This document shows positions 16,581-25,785 of a stretch of 54,704 bases of DNA, piece by piece. The translations under genes and the position numbers were made by a program. Origin of the DNA: Arsenicibacter rosenii. Lineage in GTDB: Bacteria > Bacteroidota > Bacteroidia > Cytophagales > Spirosomataceae. The stretch is from the NCBI RefSeq assembly GCF_001870735.1, contig NZ_MORL01000032.1:1-54704 (forward strand). Direction: 5' to 3'. The notes beneath the pieces were generated by a model that had not been told where the DNA came from, made no database searches, and saw only the letters and a program-made list of their open reading frames with translations. The first letter of the stretch is position 1. Each line of letters opens with the position of its first letter.

Positions 16581-18989
16581 TCAGAACTTACGGGCGTAGC
16601 CCATGCGGATCACCTGCGTTTCGTAGTAGTCTGTACTGGTGTAATGGAAGCCGTTGCCCTGCACCTCACGACGGATTTTCAGCGTATTGAACAGGTCTGT
16701 AGCATTCACAAAAACCTCCCCTTTACCCTGCTGAATCGTCTTCTTTACCCCGGCATCGACCGAGAACCGGGCATACACTTTCCCTTGCGGCACCAGATCA
16801 GGAGCCTGATAAAGGACCGTAAACTGGGCTTCGAGCTTATTCGGGAGCTTAAACTGACCGTTTAGCTTTATGCTGCCCGAAAACAGTTGCTGACGCGGTG
16901 CGGTATAAGGACTCACCACCGGATACTTATTAATGATGCTGAACGCATCAATGGTGTTCTGATAGCCGTTCATGTTCAGACTAATGGTTCCCCATGCACT
17001 AACGGACTGCGACACCATCAGCTCGATACCTGAGCTGCGGCTCCGGCCCGCATTCTGGAACACATTGTAGATCAGCGTACTGCCTGGTACAATGGTACCG
17101 ATCCGCGTAATTGTCGACTGCATTTCCTTGTGGTACAACGCCCCGTACAGATACCCGGCCGTCCAGTTGGTTTTATAGCCTAACTCCAGCGAGGTCGTAA
17201 ACTGAGGCCGCAGGCCCGGATTGCCGACTTTGATGATTCCGGCATCGTCGTATTTCGGGAAAATCCGGATGTCGACCTCATTCGGCCGATCGACCCGCCG
17301 GTTGACAAAGAGCGAAAGGCGGTTGTTGCTGTTTAGTTTCCACGCAAGCCGCACATTCGGGAACGGCCGGGCATACTGGTAACCATCACTTTTGTAGGTA
17401 TTGTGGTTTGGGTTTACCTCATACTTCAGATCAACGTATTCGAGCCGGATCCCCGCCTCTACTTCCAGCTTACGGGTTTCGATCAGGTAATTTCCGTAAA
17501 CCGCCGGAATTACCTCTCCGTAGGTGGCCCGTCCGCCGGCATTGGTATCAAGCGGTGAGTATAGTCCCGGAAAAAACTGCATATTGGTCGGAATGGTACG
17601 ACGGCGCAGTTTGGCACCGGTTTCGAGGCGGCCATAGCGCAGCGGCTGCACATAGTCGAGGGTCAGGTCGGTTACGTTCTCATCGGATAAGAGTTTAAAC
17701 GAATCCCGGCCCTGAAACGTCGGGTAAATGTTGTCGAAGAAATAGTTCTCGTCTTCGCGGTGAAAGGTGTAGTTAACCCCCAGATTCAGCAACCGGCCCG
17801 GCTGCCGGTACTTGTGTTGCCAGGCCGCTGTTGCGGTGACAGTCGTTTTTATTTCGTCTTCCAGAAACTGCCACAGGCGCAGCCGCTCCGTCAGGGTTTT
17901 GTCAAAAAACGGCTCGTCGCCCCGGTCAATGATGCGTTCGCTGCTGAACAGCCCCGAAACGGTCACGGTGTTACGGTCGTCGATAAACCAGTCGAGCCCA
18001 CCTTTGGCGGTGACGATGTTCGTATTCCGGTTGCGTTTCAGCTGTTGCCGCACCACCTGCCCGTCGTCATAATAACGGTCGGTAAACTCGTTTTTATTGA
18101 GGGTCTGCGTGTACAGGTTGTCGGCCTGTAAAAAAAGGTTCACTTTGTTTTTGCGGTAATTCAGCGATACCGACGGATTGATTTTGGGCGTAACCTGATA
18201 CTGCGGCCGGATAGTGGGGTAGTTTTCCCGTTTTACCCACAACGCTCCCACACCGGCGGCCATGCCTGCTTTTCCGTTAAAGCCATCCTTACGCTCTTTT
18301 TTAAAAATGATATTGATAATGCCGGCATTGCCGTTAGCGTCGAATTTTGCGGAGGGGTTATTGATGATCTCAATTTTTTCGATGGCCGAGGCCGGAATAT
18401 TGGCTAATCCCGACTGATTACCGAAGCCGGTAAGGGCCGTTTGCCGCCCGTCGACCAGCACCATCACGCGGTCGCTGCCCCGCAAAAGCACCTGCCCGTC
18501 GCCGCTGACGGTGATACCCGGCAGATTTTTCATGGCTTCGAGTGCCGATCCACCCGCCTGGCTCAGGTTATCGGCCAGGGTAAAGGTCTTTTTATCCATC
18601 GAAGCCGCTACAGCCTCTGCCTTTGCCGACACAACCACTTCGGACAGCTGACTGACCACTTCCGGCAGATCAATAATGCCCACATTCAGAAAATCACTGG
18701 CTTTACCCACCAGCACCGGCTGGTATTGTGTCTGGTAACCCACCAGCGAGATCCGGAGCCGGTATTCGCCGGGTTTGACCGGCCCGACCGAAAACAGGCC
18801 ATCTTCCTTCGTGATTGTGCCCGTTACAAAGGTGCTGTCCCGGACATTCATGACCGTCACGCTGGCATAGGGTAACGCTGTTTTTGTTTTGCTTTCCTTT
18901 ACCAGACCAGACAGAATTACGCTGGTCGACTGGGCCATGAGGTCAGCAGTTACCAACAACAGCGGGAAAAAGATAAATAAACGGCGCAT
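16581..18989 (-). CDS. Outer-membrane beta-barrel receptor (OMP_b-brl_3 type, TonB-related)
   Basis: This 802-residue protein has a signal peptide (about 1-19, ending LMAQ). A carboxypeptidase-regulatory-like domain follows (about 27-110: LSGLVKESKTKTALPYASVTV). The plug-like domain contains LEAMKNLPGITVSGDGQVLLRG, VMVLVDGRQTAL and IEKIEIINNPSAKFDANGNAGIINII. The barrel ends in MGYARKF with the terminal aromatic. This belongs to the outer membrane beta-barrel family often annotated beside TonB receptors. The ligand is unknown. It is divergent from the OmpR/kinase pair at 19104, so that system probably controls it. Confidence 0.92.
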   Translation of the reverse strand: MRRLFIFFPLLLVTADLMAQSTSVILSGLVKESKTKTALPYASVTVMNVRDSTFVTGTITKEDGLFSVGPVKPGEYRLRISLVGYQTQYQPVLVGKASDFLNVGIIDLPEVVSQLSEVVVSAKAEAVAASMDKKTFTLADNLSQAGGSALEAMKNLPGITVSGDGQVLLRGSDRVMVLVDGRQTALTGFGNQSGLANIPASAIEKIEIINNPSAKFDANGNAGIINIIFKKERKDGFNGKAGMAAGVGALWVKRENYPTIRPQYQVTPKINPSVSLNYRKNKVNLFLQADNLYTQTLNKNEFTDRYYDDGQVVRQQLKRNRNTNIVTAKGGLDWFIDDRNTVTVSGLFSSERIIDRGDEPFFDKTLTERLRLWQFLEDEIKTTVTATAAWQHKYRQPGRLLNLGVNYTFHREDENYFFDNIYPTFQGRDSFKLLSDENVTDLTLDYVQPLRYGRLETGAKLRRRTIPTNMQFFPGLYSPLDTNAGGRATYGEVIPAVYGNYLIETRKLEVEAGIRLEYVDLKYEVNPNHNTYKSDGYQYARPFPNVRLAWKLNSNNRLSLFVNRRVDRPNEVDIRIFPKYDDAGIIKVGNPGLRPQFTTSLELGYKTNWTAGYLYGALYHKEMQSTITRIGTIVPGSTLIYNVFQNAGRSRSSGIELMVSQSVSAWGTISLNMNGYQNTIDAFSIINKYPVVSPYTAPRQQLFSGSIKLNGQFKLPNKLEAQFTVLYQAPDLVPQGKVYARFSVDAGVKKTIQQGKGEVFVNATDLFNTLKIRREVQGNGFHYTSTDYYETQVIRMGYARKF

Positions 18990-19013
18990 AGCTTTTCACA
19001 GTACGTAATTCTC

Positions 19014-19021
19014 CAAAAATA
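19014..19021 (-). promoter_or_regulatory. -7 element of barrel receptor gene
   Basis: Minus-strand TATTTTTG matches TAnnTTTG exactly and lies 24 bases before the receptor ATG at 18989. No TTG is found at the usual 19-base distance. The paired direct repeats immediately upstream may replace it by recruiting an activator. Confidence 0.55.
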
Positions 19022-19032
19022 ATCCGCCTTTT

Positions 19033-19073
19033 TGAAGCAATTCTGAAGCAAGGCTACAGATTCCCTTCAGATT
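19033..19073. promoter_or_regulatory. Two pairs of direct repeats at 11-base period (candidate OmpR-type sites)
   Basis: TGAAGCAA occurs at 19033-19040 and 19044-19051. CAGATT occurs at 19057-19062 and 19068-19073. Both pairs are spaced exactly 11 bases, one helical turn, as expected for tandem OmpR/PhoB-type DNA-binding domains. They lie between the receptor promoter and the response-regulator gene. Confidence 0.5.
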
Positions 19074-19103
19074 TTGCCGCCAAATTTGATAAATTGTTGT
19101 GCC

Positions 19104-19793
19104 ATGAAAATTCTGCTCGTTGAAGATGAGCCGGCGCTGGTTGCGGCCATCAGCCGGTTTCTGGAAGAAGAACACTACGTCGTCACAACGGCAACGACCT
19201 ACGCCAGTGCCTCAACTGCCATGCACGATTACGCCTATGACTGCATTGTGCTCGACATTGGCCTGCCCGACGGTAACGGACTTGATCTGATCCGTCAGCT
19301 GAACGCCGGTTCAGCCGATACCGGCACGGCAGGCCTGATCATTATTTCGGCAAAAGACTCTCTGGATGACAAGCTGCTGGGACTCGAACTGGGTTCAGAC
19401 GACTACATTACGAAACCCTTTCATCTGCCCGAACTCAATGCCCGCATCAAGTCTGTGCTGCGCCGCCGTCTTTTTGGGGGTAATAACCTGATCACGTTCG
19501 GCGACATTACCGTCGATTCGTTGTCGCACCAGGTAAAAGTCCGGCACCAATCCATTGAGCTGACAGAAAAAGAATACCAGCTGCTGGTCTTTTTTATGGC
19601 AAACCCGAACCGGTTACTGACCAAGGCTGCCATTGCCGAATATGTCTGGGGCGACTACATGGACGGGGCCGACTCCCACGATTTTCTGTATACACACATC
19701 AAAAACCTGCGCCGGAAACTGATTGACGGCGGCTGTCCCGACTACCTCCGGACACGCTACGGAGCGGGTTATTTATTCAGCAAAACCGCATGA
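19104..19793 (+). CDS. OmpR/PhoB family response regulator
   Basis: It has 229 residues from the ATG at 19104. The receiver domain (about 1-120) has the acidic pair in VEDEP, phosphoacceptor Asp51 (IVLDIGLPDGNG), the switch region ISAKDS and the conserved TKPF lysine at 104. The winged-helix domain (about 130-228) contains IELTEKEYQLLVFFMANPN, then DFLYTHIKNLRRKLIDGG and YLRTRYGAGYLF. It overlaps the kinase gene by 4 bases (ATGA), so the two are translationally coupled. Its likely targets are its own intergenic region and the divergent barrel receptor. Confidence 0.95.
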   Translation: MKILLVEDEPALVAAISRFLEEEHYVVTTATTYASASTAMHDYAYDCIVLDIGLPDGNGLDLIRQLNAGSADTGTAGLIIISAKDSLDDKLLGLELGSDDYITKPFHLPELNARIKSVLRRRLFGGNNLITFGDITVDSLSHQVKVRHQSIELTEKEYQLLVFFMANPNRLLTKAAIAEYVWGDYMDGADSHDFLYTHIKNLRRKLIDGGCPDYLRTRYGAGYLFSKTA

Positions 19794-21067
19794 CCCTGCT
19801 CCGGAAAACCCTGCTATACCTGTTGCTGGTGATGCTTCCCGTTGCCCTCGGCGGAGGCTGGCTCTTCGACACGCTGATCCGGCGCGGCATTTATTACGAA
19901 ATTGACGAGCAGTTGAGCAGCGATCTGGCCTACATTCAGCAACAGCTGATCAGGCAGCAGGTCACCGTCGGTCAGGATCATCACCTGCTCGACAACCCGC
20001 ATATCGAACCGGTTGCCGGCCCCGGACAGCTTACTCCCGTTTATTCGGATACGACGGAGTTTGACTGGCGCGAGCACAACCCCGTACCGGTCCGGCAGCT
20101 CAAAGCGATCCTTACCGTCGGCGATAAGCACTATCTGGTTGTGGTCAAGCAGGCCATGGGCGAATTTGATGAAATTGCACGGCTGCTGTCCATCAGTGTT
20201 GTCGGCGGATTTATGCTCTTACTGGGTCTGCTGGTTGTTCTGAACAGTTGGGTATCGAAGCGGCTATGGACGCCATTTTTCACCCTGATTGAGCAACTGC
20301 GTACCTTCCGGCTGGATGCGTCCGAACCCGTTCGGTTTTCGGGCAGCAGCATTGCCGAATTCGACCACCTGAGCGCAACACTCAATGACATGAGTCAGAA
20401 CCTGCAGCAGCAATACCAGCTGCAGAAGGCTTTTACCGAACATGCTGCTCACGAATTACAAACACCGCTGGCCGTCATTACGACACAACTCGATCAGCTT
20501 CTGGGGACAGAACCGCTTACCGGAGAACAGGTTGCGCTGATGGAGTCGGCGCAACATTCGGTCAGGCGGCTGGTTCATCTCAACAAAAGCCTGCTCCTGC
20601 TGACAAAGGTCGAAAACCAGCAGTTTGCCGGCTTACAAACCGTAGACCTGAGCAGTCTGGCCGCGCAGCAGTGCCGGCAGTTTGCGCTCTATGCCGCACA
20701 CCGGGGCCTCGACTGGCAGGTCTCCATTGCGGCAGGCGTTACCCGCCGGCTGAATCCCTATCTGGCCGATGTGATGTTCAGCAATCTGCTTAAAAATGCC
20801 ATGCTGCACGCCACGGCCAACACGAACGTATATATCACCCTGACAGCCAGCTCATTTACGATCCGGAATACCGGCGAGCCCCTGCCGTTTCCGGAAGATC
20901 AGTTGTTTAGCCGGTTCGTTAAACATCCCGCCCGCCCCGACTCAACCGGCCTGGGCCTTGCCATTACCCGCGAAATAGCCCGCCGGTACGACATAGCGCT
21001 TAACTACAGGTATCATAATGACATTCAGGAGCATGTATTCATGTTGGATTTCCAGACAAGTCAGTAA
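19790..21067 (+). CDS. Membrane sensor histidine kinase
   Basis: It has 425 residues. Transmembrane segments at about 8-28 and 133-155 enclose a periplasmic sensor loop of about 100 residues. The H-box is HAAHELQTPLAV with His221, the N-box NLLKNAMLHA, and the G-box STGLGLAITREIARR. Kinases of this class, with Gln where many have Arg in HExxxPL, are common partners of OmpR regulators. It is the cognate of the preceding gene because of the 4-base overlap. Periplasmic sensing next to an outer-membrane receptor gene suggests envelope monitoring. Confidence 0.94.
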   Translation: MTLLRKTLLYLLLVMLPVALGGGWLFDTLIRRGIYYEIDEQLSSDLAYIQQQLIRQQVTVGQDHHLLDNPHIEPVAGPGQLTPVYSDTTEFDWREHNPVPVRQLKAILTVGDKHYLVVVKQAMGEFDEIARLLSISVVGGFMLLLGLLVVLNSWVSKRLWTPFFTLIEQLRTFRLDASEPVRFSGSSIAEFDHLSATLNDMSQNLQQQYQLQKAFTEHAAHELQTPLAVITTQLDQLLGTEPLTGEQVALMESAQHSVRRLVHLNKSLLLLTKVENQQFAGLQTVDLSSLAAQQCRQFALYAAHRGLDWQVSIAAGVTRRLNPYLADVMFSNLLKNAMLHATANTNVYITLTASSFTIRNTGEPLPFPEDQLFSRFVKHPARPDSTGLGLAITREIARRYDIALNYRYHNDIQEHVFMLDFQTSQ

Positions 21068-21176
21068 CCCCGGCGCCGCTTAATACCCTTTTTTTCGGTC
21101 ACAACGTACACGATGATTCCCATCAACGATTACTTTTGTTTATTCCGTTCATTATCCTACGTTTTTGACTTTCCGA

Positions 21177-23915
21177 ATGCAGCGTTTAACGTCAATCTGG
21201 TTTTGTTTTATCGTCCTGTTTGCCTGGCAACCGATTTTTGCACAGATACACCTCACCTATCCGACGGAGCGGATGGTGGTCCAGCGCAACAACAACAACC
21301 AGGCGACCGTTCAGGTGGCCGGCAGCTTTAACCAGCAACTGGATCAGATCACATTTGATGTTATAAACCGGATATCGGGGGCAACCAGCAGTAACGTGTT
21401 ACTGCTCAACAATCCGGCAAACGGGCAGTTTACCAGCACCATGACCCTGGCCGGCGGCTGGTGGCAGATCATTGTTAAAGGCATCCGGAACAATACCGTT
21501 GTTGCCCGCGATACGCTGCAGCGCTTCGGGGTCGGGGAAGTGCTGGCCATCATGGGGCATTCTGATGCCCAGGGGTCTACCTGCATTGATAATACCAGCG
21601 GCAGTACAGACAATGCCTGCCCTACGCTTAGCGGTGCCTCTGATGACCGCGTGAGCTGCATCCGGCTGAACGACAACAACAACAGCGCCGATTTTTCGTC
21701 GGCCAGTCTCTCCAATTACGAAAATACTGCTGACCCGGCCTATCTGCCCGGACCCGGCAACTTTGCCCATCTTGATACCTATGTCGGTATGGCGCCATTT
21801 GCGCGGTTTGCGTGGTTCTGGGGCTACCTGGGCGATTTACTGGTGCAGCAACTGGGCGTACCGGTGCTATTCTTTAACGGAGGTTTCGGTGGCTCAAACA
21901 TGGAGCATAATTATAAGGCAGCCTATGACATCCCGTTTACCCATGGTTTTGTGCGCTATGATCTGCGGATGCCCTATGCCAACATGCGCAGCATCATGAA
22001 CTTGTATACCCCCACCACCGGCATCCGGGGGGTCCTGCTCCTGCACGGCGAAAATGACCGCGGAAACGATGTTACCTCACCAACTCTTCAGACGTATTAC
22101 AAAGGGGTTATTGATAAAGTCCGTTCTGAATTTAACATGCCGTCACTGGCGTGGAGTGTCGCTGTTTCGGATTATGCAGCCGGTTTTTATCCTTATATCC
22201 GGGATGCGCAGCTGAGTGTTATTCAGACGGCCAATTACAATGTGTATCGCGGTCCCGATCTGGGTGCTATCAACAGCCAGCAAGACCGGCCGGATGGCAT
22301 TCACTATTCACCGACCGGTCAGCAGAAAGTAGCACTGGCCTGGGCAAGCGCCTTGTTATCCGGTAACTTCTTTACCACCTCAACCCCTTATACGGCTCAG
22401 CAGCAACCGCTGACGTCAATCGCCTGCGCTACGGGCAATCAGTTAGTCCTTTACCAGTCCACTGCCTATGCCCGATATGTCTGGGATAACGGACCAAACA
22501 CCCAGAGCATTATGGCCGGACCTGGTACGTACAGCCTGCGCGTTCAAAATAGTCAGAACAGGTATTTCTTCCCGCCCGCGGTGGTAGTACCAGCCAACGT
22601 TGCGGTCTCAACGCCGGCTATTACCCCGACAAGCGCTACCCTTTGTGCAACGCCAAGTGTAACGCTGACTTCGGGCAACAGCACCAATAATGCCTGGAGT
22701 ACCGGTGCGGCAACCCAGAGCATTGTGGTCACAGCAGCAGGCACATACAGCCTGCAGGCGGTCAATCCCGTCTATGGCTGTCTGTCAGCACCGGCTACCG
22801 CAACGATTTCAGCGGGCAGCGCACCGGCCATTGCCATTTCGCCGGCCAATGCCACCCTGACCAGTGGTCAGAGCCTGATTCTGAATGCAGTCGGTTGTAA
22901 CGGCGGCCAGCTACGCTGGTCGACTGGTTCTACAGTAGCCGCAATTGCCGTCAGTCCGACCAGTACCACGGGATATTCTGTCAGTTGCAGTGTTGGTACC
23001 TGTACGTCATCGGCATCTACCACCGTTTTCGTACCTGTCAGCAGTACGCTGCCTTATGCAGATCTATCGCTGAAAATGGCCGTCAGCAATCGTACTCCAC
23101 AAATTGGCGACGCGGTTACCTTTACGCTGAGCGTCAAAAACTCGGGGCCCGGGAGCGCAACCACGGTCAGTTTTGAAAACCGGTTGCCCCCCAATCTGAG
23201 TTTTGTTTCGTCGTCGTCCTTAACGCATGCAAACGGCATTGTGAGCGGTACGATTACTAATCTGGCAGCAGGCAGTACGGCAACACGGACCTTTCTGGCG
23301 CAGCCACTGGCGCCCGGAACCTATCAGAATGCGGCTGAAATCATGACATCAACCAATCCCGATCTGAACAGCCAGCCAGGTACCGGTACCGCCGACGGCC
23401 AGGACGACGCCGCCTCGGTTGATTTCCGGACACGGGTAAACGACGGCGCAGGGGTGTATGTCTCACCAAACCCGAATCAGGTCCCCTTACCCGGTGTACA
23501 ACCGAATCAGCCGGTAAACGGTACCGATGTTGCTGATCTCAGCCTTTGGATTGTTTCAGACAAGCGGATTACCCAGGTCGGCCAGACCGTTTCCCTGACC
23601 GTTACGGTGCTTAATGGCGGCGGCGCTACAGCCACCAATGTCAGTGTTGGGAGTGAATTTCCGGCTGGCCTGCAGTTTTTTTCTTCGCCTTCTATTCTGA
23701 CTTACCAAAACGGACTGCTTTCCGCAAGTTTACCAGCCATTCCGGCCGGACAACGTGCGTCCTTTTCGTTAACCGTCTTTGTAACAGCTACCGGTCAACA
23801 GGTATATAAGGCCCAGGTAATGACCGCCAGCCCGGCCGACCCCGACAGCAAACCGGCCAATGGCTCGTTTAACGGTGAAGACGACACGGCCAGCCTGGAC
23901 ATTCGCGTTTACTAA
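21177..23915 (+). CDS. Large secreted SGNH-like esterase with Ig-like and DUF11 domains
   Basis: It has 912 residues from the ATG at 21177 and a signal peptide ending FAQ. An N-terminal beta domain leads into an SGNH/sialate-O-acetylesterase-like region (about 120-390). This contains IMGHSDAQGS with Ser129, NGGFGGSNMEHN, VLLLHGENDRG and DRPDGIHYSPTG, which holds the Asp-x-x-His pair near residue 376. Two Ig-like domains follow (WDNGPNTQSIM, WSTGAATQSIVV), then a GC..GQLRWSTGS domain and two DUF11 domains starting near 628 and 784. The nucleophile motif is GHSD rather than the common GQSN. It is probably a surface-bound polysaccharide deacetylase or a lectin-like relic. No T9SS tail is obvious. 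Confidence 0.82.
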   Translation: MQRLTSIWFCFIVLFAWQPIFAQIHLTYPTERMVVQRNNNNQATVQVAGSFNQQLDQITFDVINRISGATSSNVLLLNNPANGQFTSTMTLAGGWWQIIVKGIRNNTVVARDTLQRFGVGEVLAIMGHSDAQGSTCIDNTSGSTDNACPTLSGASDDRVSCIRLNDNNNSADFSSASLSNYENTADPAYLPGPGNFAHLDTYVGMAPFARFAWFWGYLGDLLVQQLGVPVLFFNGGFGGSNMEHNYKAAYDIPFTHGFVRYDLRMPYANMRSIMNLYTPTTGIRGVLLLHGENDRGNDVTSPTLQTYYKGVIDKVRSEFNMPSLAWSVAVSDYAAGFYPYIRDAQLSVIQTANYNVYRGPDLGAINSQQDRPDGIHYSPTGQQKVALAWASALLSGNFFTTSTPYTAQQQPLTSIACATGNQLVLYQSTAYARYVWDNGPNTQSIMAGPGTYSLRVQNSQNRYFFPPAVVVPANVAVSTPAITPTSATLCATPSVTLTSGNSTNNAWSTGAATQSIVVTAAGTYSLQAVNPVYGCLSAPATATISAGSAPAIAISPANATLTSGQSLILNAVGCNGGQLRWSTGSTVAAIAVSPTSTTGYSVSCSVGTCTSSASTTVFVPVSSTLPYADLSLKMAVSNRTPQIGDAVTFTLSVKNSGPGSATTVSFENRLPPNLSFVSSSSLTHANGIVSGTITNLAAGSTATRTFLAQPLAPGTYQNAAEIMTSTNPDLNSQPGTGTADGQDDAASVDFRTRVNDGAGVYVSPNPNQVPLPGVQPNQPVNGTDVADLSLWIVSDKRITQVGQTVSLTVTVLNGGGATATNVSVGSEFPAGLQFFSSPSILTYQNGLLSASLPAIPAGQRASFSLTVFVTATGQQVYKAQVMTASPADPDSKPANGSFNGEDDTASLDIRVY

Positions 23916-23924
23916 ACCGGCCCG

Positions 23925-24674
23925 TCAGGCGATGAACACCGTTGTCGCCCGTTTTATATCGTGGTAAAGCAACAACTGCCACTGCTGCGCAGCGGCTTCA
24001 ACCGCCCATTGCTTGCGGAGGGTCATGCCCTGCTTCCCGTCAAAGTCATTTTTATACGCCAGATTACGTTTCAGATAACCGAGTTGCGGGACTTCATCGG
24101 CCCCGAAGAAAGCGGTCTGCCCGGCATCCTGCATCCAGACAACCTGATGAAACGGCGAATGGCCTTTCGTCACCAGAAAAGTAATCTGTTCGCTCAGCCT
24201 GCCTTCATCCGCCTCCAGCCAGACCACCTGCGGGTGCTTTTCCAGGGCGGCCAGCAACCGCTGATTATACGATGGATTACTCTCCTGCTGCCGTGCAAAC
24301 GTCATTTCCCGTTTCTGAATATAGTACGCCGCATTCGGAAACGTCATCGTAAACCGGTCATGCTCATCAAAATATCCAACGCCGTTTGCATGATCCTTAT
24401 GCAGGTGCGACAGAACAACTTTGGTCACCTGCTCCGGCCCGAAGCCCGCTTCCTGTAACAGCCTGACCAGTGTCATTTGCCCGGCATCGGTGGTTCCTAA
24501 GCCGGTATCCAGCAATACAATATCCTCCCGGACACAAACCAGAAACGGCTGAATAGCCACAGCGACACTTTTAGGCGGCCGGTCGGCCAGCTGATCTGTT
24601 TCAGAATTGAACGGCAGAAAGATCTTGGAAAAATCGACCGAAAAGGTGCCTTCGCGTAGGGGTATGATTGTCAT
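23925..24674 (-). CDS. MBL-fold metallo-hydrolase
   Basis: It has 249 residues from the ATG at 24674; the open frame upstream to 24737 is Cys-rich and unlikely. The zinc motif is VVLSHLHKDHANG (HxHxDH), preceded by VLLDTGLGTTDAG, which is the strand before the site, and followed by TKGHSPFHQVV carrying a metal-binding His. It resembles lactonase or glyoxalase-II-like members of unknown substrate. It is cytoplasmic with no signal peptide. It converges on the large SGNH gene with 9 bases between the stops. Confidence 0.88.
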   Translation of the reverse strand: MTIIPLREGTFSVDFSKIFLPFNSETDQLADRPPKSVAVAIQPFLVCVREDIVLLDTGLGTTDAGQMTLVRLLQEAGFGPEQVTKVVLSHLHKDHANGVGYFDEHDRFTMTFPNAAYYIQKREMTFARQQESNPSYNQRLLAALEKHPQVVWLEADEGRLSEQITFLVTKGHSPFHQVVWMQDAGQTAFFGADEVPQLGYLKRNLAYKNDFDGKQGMTLRKQWAVEAAAQQWQLLLYHDIKRATTVFIA

Positions 24675-24754
24675 AGTTCGTTGCTCTTCCTGCAAACATA
24701 CACGCTTAGGACGGGCATCGACGCATCTTTCACACAAAAATGTATGTCCGGTTC

Positions 24755-25159
24755 TCAGTCACATTTACAGTAGTCGCAGGTTGCTGTAGCCACACCGGGT
24801 TTGAGCACATGCGTTTCCGCAATCTGATTGACTGTATAGGCAATTGTCAGTTGCTTCCCGTTATCGCTCAGTTTTCCGTCAACAACGGTGGCAATCGGGG
24901 CAAAACCGGCACCGGTAAAGGTGAAGTAGGTGCCGTTTACGGTAAAGGTTCCTCCTTTGCTCAGATTCAGCACAGGCAGGTTCAGGTAGGCACAACACAG
25001 GCCTGATAGTTTATAGCCGCCCTGTACCGGACTGAGCTGCACACAATCTTCGGACCATGTATCGGCCGGTAACGGGTCTTTGGTGTGGCAGCCAGTCAGT
25101 CCTGCCAGGGCAGTAATCAGCAGAACCGACAGCGGTTTCCGCAACAGAAAGGATCTCAT
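24755..25159 (-). CDS. Small Cys-rich lipoprotein of unknown function
   Basis: It has 134 residues. The signal peptide ends at the lipobox ALAGLTGC with Cys24, predicting an envelope lipoprotein. The mature part has GGYKLSGLCCAYLNLPVLNL and ends TATCDYCKCD, so six cysteines remain for disulfides or metal. GGTFTVNGTYFTF and LTIAYTVNQI suggest a small beta-sandwich. No family is recognised. Confidence 0.65.
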   Translation of the reverse strand: MRSFLLRKPLSVLLITALAGLTGCHTKDPLPADTWSEDCVQLSPVQGGYKLSGLCCAYLNLPVLNLSKGGTFTVNGTYFTFTGAGFAPIATVVDGKLSDNGKQLTIAYTVNQIAETHVLKPGVATATCDYCKCD

Positions 25160-25278
25160 ATGGGTGTCGTTTATGCGTAGACTCCGGAACAGGTAACCAG
25201 GTTGGAATCAGCAGCAGGTCAAGCACCCGTTTTTTGTAAAACCAGCCAGCACGGCGCGGCAGCGGGCCTGCCTTTTGG

Positions 25279-25671
25279 TTATTTCGGGTCACTGTGCAGG
25301 GCCAGAGCCGGTGGCTGCTGATGGGTGACCGGCGACACCAGAACTTCGGGGGCCTGCTTTTCATCCTTACCGTAGCGGTCAGCCGGATCACTACCCTCAT
25401 GCCTCGTGGTCAGGGAGCTGCCTTCGCCTGCGGAACCGTCGCTGTCAGGAAAAGTACCGCCGGTCTGCGCCGGACATATCGAATCCGTACGGCTGGTCAT
25501 GACCCGTACCGGTGTTACCTGATCCGGCCGAACCACCCTGACCGGTGCGGTCAAACCAAAGAACAGCGCCAGTAATACCGCACTGACAAGATAGCCAGGG
25601 AGCCTTACCGGCCCACGCCGGATCAGTAGGAACGGGTTGTTGGCAACAGAAAACGGCAGAAACCCTTTCAT
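25279..25671 (-). CDS. Small single-span membrane protein, unknown
   Basis: It has 130 residues. LPGYLVSAVLLALFFGLTAPV (about 24-44) is a transmembrane or anchor segment, and the rest is polar and Pro/Ser/Gly-rich without a known domain. It is read from an ATG at 25671, about 56 bases after a triple direct repeat. It may be controlled by the AraC-TPR regulator encoded just upstream on the same strand. Overlapping open frames of similar length exist, so the call is uncertain. Confidence 0.4.
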   Translation of the reverse strand: MKGFLPFSVANNPFLLIRRGPVRLPGYLVSAVLLALFFGLTAPVRVVRPDQVTPVRVMTSRTDSICPAQTGGTFPDSDGSAGEGSSLTTRHEGSDPADRYGKDEKQAPEVLVSPVTHQQPPALALHSDPK

Positions 25672-25726
25672 CGGTCAGGAGCGCTTGGTTTATACCACAA
25701 AGCTCCTTGATCCCTTCCGGAAAGGC

Positions 25727-25785
25727 TTTCCCTATTTGACCAAAAACGTTCCTTATTTGGTCACGACTTTCCTTATTTGACCAAA
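25727..25785. promoter_or_regulatory. Three tandem operator-like repeats, 20-21 base period
   Basis: TTTCCCTATTTGACCAAA (25727-25744), TTCCTTATTTGGTCA (25749-25763) and TTTCCTTATTTGACCAAA (25768-25785) are near-copies spaced 21 and 20 bases, two helical turns. The third overlaps the stop codon of the AraC-TPR gene. Phased direct repeats are typical AraC-family binding sites. They lie upstream of the small membrane-protein gene at 25671. Confidence 0.6.

Noticed and set aside
25011-25400. Alternative 129-codon frame overlapping the small lipoprotein and membrane-protein genes
   Set aside because: It overlaps both better-supported genes and has no signal peptide or domain.
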